64,000 nt of DNA from a virus: the IMG/VR virus record IMGVR_UViG_3300035670_000034, positions 62,001-126,000 of that record, one strand, 5' to 3'. The first letter of the stretch is position 1. Each line of letters opens with the position of its first letter. Of this stretch, positions 17,458 to 27,800 are shown one piece after another. The position numbers and the translations under genes were made by a program. The notes under the pieces were generated by a model, which saw only the letters and a program-made list of their open reading frames with translations, did not search any database and had not been told where the DNA came from.

Positions 17458-18835
17458 ATCTAACCAGAGTTTGGGAGTTCACAAATTGTGGTGTAGGTGC
17501 CCCCGCGCACACCGAGAGCGTCGAAAAAGTCCCGCACACTTTTGGTCTATGGGGTTGGCAAACGCCTGTTCGCTTACGGCAACGACGAACACTCGTTCGC
17601 ACCCTCCAAATAGCGTCCCGATGAGCGCAAGAGCAACGCTGAACAACACCACGCCCAACCATAGCACAGGTCAAATACACGTCCCGTTTGCCGAAGTGGT
17701 GCGCCACAAACCTGAGTGTGTCGCAGAAATAGTCGCACTCAACGCCATACACGCCCCGTTTGCCATATCAGTCGTGTATCGCAGTCGCAACACGCCGTTT
17801 CACTACGCCCCGTTAGGCGCATAGCATTGTGTGTTGTTACGCATACGCATACGAAGTTGCCCATCACCTAGCCCCGTAGCGCATAGCGTTTCGCATAGCG
17901 CAGCGCAGTCGCATACGCATACGCCCCGTATTCATTAGTCTTTTCGTGTGTGTCGCATACGCATTTCGTATCGCTTGTCGCATCTAGCCCCGTGAGCCAT
18001 AGCCATAGCAACACGCAGGCACACATACACGTCCCGTATGCGCCGTGCGCTGGTGTGTGTGAGCATACGCATAGCCAACCCATAGCCACTATGCCCCGTA
18101 TGTCGCATACGCATTCAGATACACACGCCCCGTTGAGTTTTTCGCAGGCTTCACGGGTGACCTACGGGCATACCCTACCTATGACAACACCACACACCAC
18201 CACGCATCTAGTCCCGTAGGTAGTGATAGGTATTTGTAATCAGTAGTCACGCACCATAGCAAGCCCATACCCCTACCCCTATGTGTGTCGCATCTAGCCC
18301 CGTAAGCACTACACCATAGGGATACCCCCACACCACGCCTACCGTGTGTGGCTTCATCTAGCCCCGTGACGCATACAACCTTTCGTAAAGGACTTGATAC
18401 TTAGCCGCCCCGTGTTTTCGCAAGGCTCACGGGTGGCTTACGGGTGCTTACACCTACCTACACCACTGCCTACACCACACACGCATCTAGCCCCGTAGGC
18501 ACTTGACTACACGCCACCTGCCCATAACCACATTTGGTCGTTGCTGAACATAGGCCCCGTAGTCGCCTATCGCAGTCAAGCGATACGACATCTCGCTTAT
18601 GAGAGTGCTTCACTATGCCCCGTATGGCGTGTGAGAGACTGAACACGGCGCAAGAGCCGTGTGTCTACTTGCGCCCCGCACAACATAGTCGCAGAACAGC
18701 ACTTGTAGACAAACGATAATCAGCCCCGTACAAAACACGGATTTTGAGGGTTTTTTCAGCGTTTTTAGTGCTGTACTCAGCGCACTCAGCCCCGTGCCAT
18801 AATAAAAGAACCCGATTACACCAAAAAGGACTTGT
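17458..18835 (+). repeat. 1.4-kb non-coding array of GYCCCG units
   Basis: No credible gene. The hexamer GCCCCG or GTCCCG occurs at 17529, 17615, 17681, 17753, 17807, 17871, 17923, 17987, 18031, 18093, 18127, 18211, 18297, 18361, 18407, 18490, 18554, 18617, 18673, 18723 and 18789, always on the + strand.
Spacing is 34-86 bp, usually near 60. A longer core CATCTAGYCCCGT is shared by five units (17981, 18205, 18291, 18355, 18484) and ACGCATACGC strings fill the spacers. Two longer stretches (about 18141-18215 and 18417-18495) are degenerate copies of one another. It leads straight into the giant gene. An origin, centromere, packaging or protein-loading region are options; none is proven. Confidence 0.8.
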
Positions 18836-21800
18836 GTGACGCAACTTGGCCCCGAAAACAAAGACATTTACGAAGTTGATGTAAAAGACGGCAACCGTCT
18901 AGGTCGTCGCTTGTCTCGGGGCTTGAGGTCACTATCCAGAAGTGTCGGAAACACGGCAAGGTCGGGACTCGTTGTGGAACCATTTGACCCAAACGCATAC
19001 GACGGTGATGGTGACGGCATAATCCAAGACGGAACACAGTGGGAACGCCCCGCAGTGCTAAGAAGTCAGTCAATACCAAACGCAGACTTGCCCAAAACAC
19101 CTGATGCCGGGACTGAAACAGAAACAGAAAAGACACAAAAAGAGACAAGAAAACTCGTTGACGCAGCAGAGCGAGCCGGGACTCGGATTTCGCCAGAACG
19201 CTCACGGGTGACTACGGGTGGACTACGCAGTACGACAGTAACGCCGTTGCTTGACCCAGAGTGGCGAAGAACAGCAACGCCCCGAGAACTCGCTGAAATA
19301 ATCGTGCCAGACACGCTTGATGAAGCAGACGCACTAGCAGAACAGTTGGCAGTGCCCCGAAGTGCTTATGAAACCGAAGCAGACTACCAAAACGCACTAA
19401 AACTACTCAGAAGAACTCGGGACGCAGAAAGAGCCGCATCCAAGCGTCGTATGGAAGCACTTATCGCGATTTACGAAAAAAGACACCCCAAAACAACCAA
19501 AACAGGCTCGTTTGAGCGGGACCTAAGAGATGACCCTATTGAGTGGGACAAAAACCTCAAAAAAATCTTTGGCGACCAAAATGAGTGGGGCGAACAACTC
19601 GGGGCAACAAACAAACGGAGCGTTGAGCGGGCTCAAATAGAGTTTTTGGTCGCTTACAGAACAGAACTGGAACGGGACCCAGTAACAAACAAAACACTAT
19701 TGGACATAATAAATGAAATAGAAAACGCCTATCGAAACGGAGTGAGGCTCACGCACGGGGCTTTTTGGAGAGACAGTACTCACATACCAATCAGTCCCGT
19801 TGAGTATGTGCTTGCTCGTTTGTTTATGGAACACTCAAACCACCCACAAGACCCGTTGTTCATAACCGGCATTCGGGACGTAGTAACGCCGTCGGGCGAC
19901 ACCGACGCAGTTATCAGATGGGCGACTGAGTTCCTTGATGGATACCAAAGGTTCTACGAAGCACGAAAGGGGTCCCGTGCTCTTTCCAAGCAACAAATAA
20001 AGAACAGAATAGAAGTAGCAATGAACTCTGGGTCAAGAGGAGGCTTTTTCGGGACCCTTTTTGGTAGGGCTATTCCAAACGAACAATACATACAAACACA
20101 CCAAATGGTGGAAAGCAACGACCCTCGGGACCTTGCGCTACTACGGGCACTGTTACAAAGAACGCTAGAACAAAACCCTGAGTTTTTGGAAGCAGTAAGG
20201 AAGTTTGGACACCCGCCTCTCTATGTCCCGCACCGCGCTTACCATTTCATTGCCCCGCCAAGAGAGTTCCAAGAAAAGTTTTTGCTTGTTCCAGAAAGCG
20301 AACTAACGCCATCTGAACTGCGGGACAAACTTATTTCAGGAAAAGAATACGAAAAAGGTTTGCTTGAAGCAATCCGCGCCCAAGAACTCGGAAAAGGAGA
20401 TGTCACGTTCGGGGCAGGTGGACTACTTGGTGTACGGGCGGGACTTGGTGGACAGTATTCATTTCCTGATGGGCAAATAACACTTACCCCAATGCAACTG
20501 AGAAACACAATACTCAACCGCCCCGAGGCTGATGAAAACATAATCAACATGACCGGGACACAAGGCGCATACACGCTTGTTGGAGAACCAGCAATTCTCA
20601 TACACGAATTTGGCCATCACGTTGATTGGACTTTGCGCAACACCTTGTACGGGGCCTTGTGGGAGAGACGCAAGAGGGCTATTCGTGACTTTGCCAACGA
20701 CCCAAATAGAAATACAAGCCCCGACGTGTTCAAAGATTTTGTTCGTCAGCAGATAGTAGATTTTCGTGACGAACTAAAAGGCTTCACGGGCTTGGTAGAC
20801 CCCGATAACCCAAGCAAGTTGTCCGGGGCATCAGATAGACAAAACATTCATAGAAGTCGCTTGAAGTACTTAGGAGTGAACGTCCCCAGACAAGGCCCCG
20901 ACGAAGTTCCTGTTGGTAGTCGTCTGTTTGACCCATCAACGCTAACCGACGAAGAACTAGATGACCAAATAAGGGAAATAGCGGGGCAACTAGATGAAAT
21001 TCACGGAATGGTCGACATGCTGACTGGTCGCCAGCAAATACGACGAATGAAAGAAAACGGCACGTGGCAACGTGGCATCCACCCATCAGAAGGAGACGTA
21101 GGCGATTACGCCATAAACAGCCCCGAACCTTATGTAACTACGCCATACGGAAATAGCAGTGCGATTGAGCGTTTTGCTGAAATAACAGCGTTTGTTTTGT
21201 CCCGCAACGGACAAAAACAGCCTGTTGCGGTGAATAACGCCGCCGTGCGTCTATGGGCTCGGATACTTGGCATAGATGTAGAACCACAAGATGTTGTTTC
21301 TCAGTCCCGTCGCAAAAGACTTCCTTCGGGTGGCTACTCAGACGAAATGGAAGACATAACAAACCGCATACTCTCAGACATAAAGATTGTTGCGCCAGAT
21401 GTTCAGAGGCAGCCAGACGGTCACCGCCCCGGTTTGCAATCATCAACGTCATCATCAGATTTTCGTTTTGACCCAGATGAACGAAGCATGTTGCAGTCCC
21501 GTAGCAACATAGGCTTGGACACAGACCAACGCCTGTACGCACAAGATGAGCCGATAGGCGTTATGGATTTCATGAATAGGCCCCGTGTCTACTCAATAGG
21601 CGACCATCATTTCTACGATAACGAAGTTCGCTATGGCTCGCAGATGAGTTTTGCGATGAGAAAGCGACTTGGAGAACAAGCGGGACGCAGATACATCAAC
21701 AGAAACAGACCCCATCACGGAGATATGGTGCGGGCGATTTCAGCAACGCAGTTTGGACTGTTTATTGACGACCTTCCAACTTACGACACAACTACATCGG

Positions 21801-24800
21801 GGCAAATGAACGTTCTTCGTGGACTTGTTACGGGCAGAATAGCCAAACTACGCCCCGAAGAACGCTCACAAATAGAAGAAGCACTTAGAGACGCAACGAG
21901 AATACACTCGGCTATTTACGGCGCAACTCCGAACAAACGGGACACATACAGAGCGATAAAGACTGATAGAAAAACATTTTTGGAAAGCGTTGCCGTTGGC
22001 GACGAAATACCTATGCCGATTACGGCCTTCAGCCCCGATAAGCCCGACAACAACGAGAATGTGATTATCCGACTAGAAAAAGGCGCAAAAACCATAGATG
22101 TCGGCAACAGGCAAGTTCTTACTCAGGGCAATTTTGAGGTCGTTTCGGTTGATGACGACGGGACCCGTGTCATTGCCACGTTGCGCCATAAGGAAACATT
22201 TGACCCACGCCACGACGCACTTAGACCCGTGGACAAGTTTTCGGATAAGCCGAACGCAATGCGCAAGATGGGCAGTCCAATGCCCCGATACACCAGAGAC
22301 GAACAACAAAAGATGGAAGTTGATTTGGAGCGCAGACAGGACAAAGACAAAGTGTTTGGCTTGCGCTCAACAACGGGTATGGTCCCGGAGGATTTGAGCG
22401 AAAAAGAGATTGACGATTTCCTTGATGAAGAAGTGAACCTGTTTGAGGAAAAGCGGGTCCCGAAAGAAGTAGTTGATAAAGCGAAAAAGAATTTGCGTGA
22501 TTACTTGCAGAGAAGTGCTATTCGTCGTTTTGTCAAGACAAAGCAAGCCCTTATCCAAAAGTACGGGGCCGATAAGCCGTGGGAAAGAGACGCAGACGCA
22601 ATACGCAAATGGAGAGCAATCGACAGGGAAACCGCCGCACGGGTAAGCACAGTCCTGAGACGCAGCCTAAGAAACGCAATTGACAATAGAACTCGGGACA
22701 TGATGGATGCCGACACGGGCGAATTGTTTGACGACGCAAAGGTTGGCTTGTCCAGAGTACTGGACAGGTTCAACTATTACATAAACGACTACGAAGGTAT
22801 TGACTTGTCAGCGGGGCAGATTAGGCATCTTCTCGAAACTGGTCAGTTCGTTTACTGGAGACGGGACGACGAACTGTTCCCAACTGAGAAAATGGTAATC
22901 AATTTGCCAATCAACTCACCAGAAATGGCAGAACTCAAACAGGTTTTGGAGACGACACTTCCAGCATTGGAGGCGATGTCTCGGGCTTACTTGCTCGATG
23001 GTTCGGTCGACGTCCCGAATGCCAACAGAAGCATTTGGGAAGACCCAAAGATTGGCGGAAAGATAATCCTCAACAACGAGGAGTTGAACATAGTCCCGAA
23101 CGGTAAGGGCGTTTATGCAATATTCCAGCCAGATGGTTCTGAAAGCATAAGCCTTGTTGCGAACGCATCTTTTGGAGTTGGCAGCCAACGACCCAATGGA
23201 ACAACTGGTTTTACTCGCAAAATAGGGCTAGACCGGGACGGGAATATTGTCATTGGTCATGACCGTTTCTGGATGGGCAGCAAGGACAGAGAACGCAAAG
23301 GTTCTGGTGTGGCGACGCTATTCAACCAGCATTCGTTTTTGTGGTGGAAGCAGCATGAGGGCACTGAGGTTGTGGTCCCGAATGCCGTGAGTGACGGCGT
23401 GATTGTGTGGCCACGTCAAGGTTTCCGTCGGATTGGTCAAGCACGACGGGACGCATTGGAAGAACAAGAAGGATTTTTCCATATGGTCAGGGCTTTGGTG
23501 CTGAAATCAAAACGACAAGAACTGTTTGACGCAAACCGTCCCGAACGCGGGGGAACGGCAGAATACGAAGCGGCGCAGTTGGTGAAATACGTTGATGATG
23601 TTGATAGTAAATACGGACTTGATAATCCAGAGTTTGCAAAACGCCTAGTGAACTGGCTTGCGCTTGCTCGCACAGCAAATGATAATCAAAGCCCCGAAAC
23701 AGACCTCATCAACATATTGGCAAACATTATTGAGCCAAGAGAATTGAACGACAGCCAACGCCTGAGTTGGGCTGAACTGTTTGGACAAGTAGCGAAAAGC
23801 AATAGTTTCAGCATGTTTTTGAATCGGGACGAAAGCGACAATGACTACCTACCATCATTCGTCATCCCAGACCCGACTGACGACCTAGACCCGATGGAAG
23901 TACAACGCCAAATAGAGCGTGGCAGATTGTTGCGCCAAGAGTTGGAGAACTCACAGGCCCCGAGCGAAGTATCAAGAGATATTTACTTCCCAGAAGATGA
24001 CAAGGAAATTTCTAGCAACCGACTGCTTGGGGAAAGACAAGCGGGACGCCTATTTGCAGCCGTGAACATAGACGAAGCGACCAGTTCGGATACACGAACT
24101 TTTTCCTCAGCACGGGCATTCATGTATGCGAGAGAGGGTTCTGGCTTCAACGTCCCGCCAAGACTTCTCACACGGGTGGAAACAGAGGAACGAATTAGCA
24201 GGGGTGAAATACCCCTCTATGGTTGGATTGACCTCAATCGTGTCGGCATTTACACGAGCGACAGAAACAACATGCAAGAACTTTACGAGCAACGAGTTCG
24301 CAACAATATGGTCGGACTGGCGGGGCCGAGTGAAGTCATGCGTTTCACCGATAAGCCATTTGACCACATTGACGATTTCCACGACACGAACAATCCAGTT
24401 ACAGACCCAGCAGCAGTTCGCAGTGGAATGCTTGGCTACCTAGCCCCGTGGGCTCGTGTTTACAAAGGTAAGCGAAATGCTTTGCCAGAAATGTTTTGGG
24501 GCAACAGCACGGAGATTTCAATCGCAAGAGACATGCGGGACAGGGGCGATTTTGATGGTTTGATGGCTTTGCTTGTCAATAAGTTTGGCGAGGAGGTAGA
24601 TAACTCGGTGATGGGCACGGACGTTGCGTTAGTAGAAACCCTAGATGGATTTTTGCCAAATGGAAACTCCGAAACAGCACAGACGGGACGCCGAGTGTTG
24701 GGGGCATTGTTCCAAATTGAAAATAATCGAAGAATGGCCGAAGCAGGTATCTCAACGGCAATTAGGCAAGATAAGATACAAGGACTTAGAGATGGCTTGC

Positions 24801-27800
24801 TTGCCATCATGGCAACAGAGTTTGACCAATCATTGCTGGTTTTGATGGGATATGACGCAATACAGCACAAAGACGGGGAGTTCACAATCCTCAACAACAT
24901 GGCTGTCGAACTAATGGATGAGCCAGTTTCGTTCGCCCAAGCAGCGAGGATGATTGACGACCCGAGATTCAGAGCCATACCGTCCGATAGGTCCCGTTAC
25001 TCAACGTTCATTGAAACAAGACTTGTGGATAACCCTGACTGGTTTAGTGGCGACGACCCACGCCTGCTTGCCGACGAACCCATTTCTCTTACAAAAGCGG
25101 GTTTGAACAGTTCGACATACATAAGGTCTGTGCGTCAAGACCACAACATCAACCTAGAACGGGGACTACGCAGTAGAACACGGGGCTCGATTGCAAGCGC
25201 AAGAGAAAGACAGCGCCGAGAATCAGCAAGAGAAGGTAAGTCAGATGGGTGGGTAAATCCTGACGACGCATCATTCAAACAAGAAGTTGTAGAACTCGAG
25301 GGTCGCTTCAACGCGTTGGTTGCCCAACTTGAGGAGTGGGACGATAGGAACCTTGAACTCGACCGCCCCGATTGGGCCGGCCGCGAAGAAATCAAGAAGC
25401 AAATGGATGAAATCTCGGACCAGTTTGCGTCACTCATCAACACATCTAACATCGTCATTGAGAAATCCATGGAACACCAGGCGCTCATTGACGCCCTTGA
25501 CGCCATAATCAACGAGCGGGACGCCGACTACCTAGACGGGCGACCAAAGGTGAAAGATATTTCGCCAGAAATGCTTGACAAGATAAGGGCGTTGCGGGAT
25601 AAACTGGTACAAGAGAAGCAAGATAATCCAGGCTTGCTTGACTTCACACGGGCACGTGTCAGACACAAGACAATCAAGAACGCAATGGAAAACTTCGACC
25701 TTCAGTACGAGGTTCGTTGGTTCAATAATGAACCTGACACAGTTGAACTTGAAGACGTAGTCAAAGCGGATGTTTCCGACAAGGCCGAGGCTTTCGTAGA
25801 ACACATTTATCGTGGTCTGTTCGACGAAAGATACGACGCTTGGAGGGAGTACATGAAGCCGACGATGGCATTCGGCGTACCCCTTTACGACTCGACTTGG
25901 GAGTTGGGCCACAAGAGAGTTGGCGAACTGTTTGACGGGGTGAGCCCTGATGAACGGGACGCTTGGAGGGCGGCGCACAAGGACTTCCTCGATAGTGAAT
26001 ACAACGCAGAATACGAAGAGGACATCATCGACTCAACACCAGTCGGTGGTTCGACCAGACCACGTGACGTCCCCGCCCCGATTTGGCGTAAAGTCAGGGC
26101 TGCCATGTCACGGGCACGCTCAACTCCATACAACGGCGAGAAAGAGGCTGCCACAAACGCAGCGATACGACTCCTCAATCCACACCGACCAGATTTGGCT
26201 AACGAAGACTTTGTTTCGGGCATTAGGTCGCACACTATTGTCAGCACACCTCGGTCGGTAGTGAACTTCTCTTCCAAGCAAATGCGGGGCGCCAGCCCAA
26301 CCTCTCCAACAACCGCAATTGAGAACCACGCATTCTCACGCATCATTGATGAGGTGAGGAGCCAAGGCATAGAAATAGAAGAAGCAGACCTATTGCCCAC
26401 TGGTAAGTACGGAAGCAAGTTGCGCCAGATTATGGACGACAACCAATCCACACAGTCGGTTAATTGGTTGATTAGACAAACAGAAGACGACCCAGTTCTT
26501 TCTGCCGTCGTAAATGCGGCGATAAAGCAGGCTCGACTCACAATGGGCATAACCCCAATCGAGGGTCACAGAATCAAAAAGGTGAACGGCCCCGTTGATG
26601 AGGAGATTGCTGATGTTCTCGTAGACGACATCGACTTGGCTTTGTTGCGTAATCAGGGTGCGCCAACCTATGACCAAATTATCCAAATAGCAGCAGCAAA
26701 ATACATAGAACACGATAGACTGAACAAAGCATTCGGTTCTTACCAAGACCCAGAAGGCAAACTCATCGGCGCTGGCTTTACCCGCATCGACAAAAACAGC
26801 ACTGCCTACCTGACGACGATGACCAGCGCCCCAGACGTTGATGGGAAAGACTACGTCTATAGGGACATTCGGGGCAACGAGGTTGCCCGCTTAAAGCGTT
26901 ATGACAGCGTGAAGTCAGATAACGTTGCAAGTCGCAAACCAAAAACCTTGAGTAATTTCGCCACGCAACACTCACTCATCAAGACCAATGACGCCATTTT
27001 CGGGGTAATGGCGGAGGCGGTTGAGTTTACGGGTGACTACGAAAATGCAAGTTTGAAGAAACTAAGGGCGACTATAGAAGAACTACAAAGCATTTACAGG
27101 AACTTTGAGTTTGCCCCGACTCCAGCGGGCCAACACCTGAAAAAACTATTTGAAGCGAACCTTGAAAGCGAAGTAAAAACTTTAGAACTTCTGGAAAGAA
27201 TTGGGCAGCGATATGTACACCTGTTGCGTGAGCGGGGCATTTCGGACAAAGAAATAAGAGAGATGCTCTCAACCGTCAGGAAACAAACACTCAAGACAGC
27301 CGTTGACCCCGTGGGGAGGGAGGACCTATTCCTGAATGGCAGCCCGATTCCAATCGGCAGTTCCAATGACGGAACAGTCGCAGAGCAGGCACTTTATGGC
27401 TTTTTGAACAGCAAACTCGGTAGTGCCATGCTGCCCCGTTTCGCCGACTCAGACGCACCTGCTGGTTTTCACGAGATTGGTCACTTTTCTTTTGGCCAAG
27501 CCTTCTCACGTCACGGTGAGTTCGTCGCCAATGCTTGGCCATTCTTTGTGCATGGCGACGCATTCTGGAGGTCGTTTGTCGCCTTACAGCGCAATCAGGC
27601 ACCCACCTTTGACAAGTGGACAATATCTGAGCATCTTGGGAAAGCCCTGAGCCCCGAACAGAAAGCAGCCTTCAAGGATGCCTCAAGGCTCATAGGCAAA
27701 ACACTTAGCCGAGACTTCGTCGCTGCATTTGAGAGAGAAAGATACATATCTCTTGGCGATTCAGAACGACAAATAATAGCCTCGGATGTCATTGCGGCAG

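Noticed and set aside
17450-17824. 124-codon + frame in the repeat region
   Set aside because: Composition and residue order look random, it contains only repeat-derived sequence, and it has no ribosome binding site.
17529-18854. CRISPR array
   Set aside because: The shared unit is only 6-13 bp, spacing is irregular and no cas gene is present.
25024-25032. TGTGGATAA DnaA box inside the giant gene
   Set aside because: Isolated and within coding sequence; likely chance. The same holds for 51893-51901.
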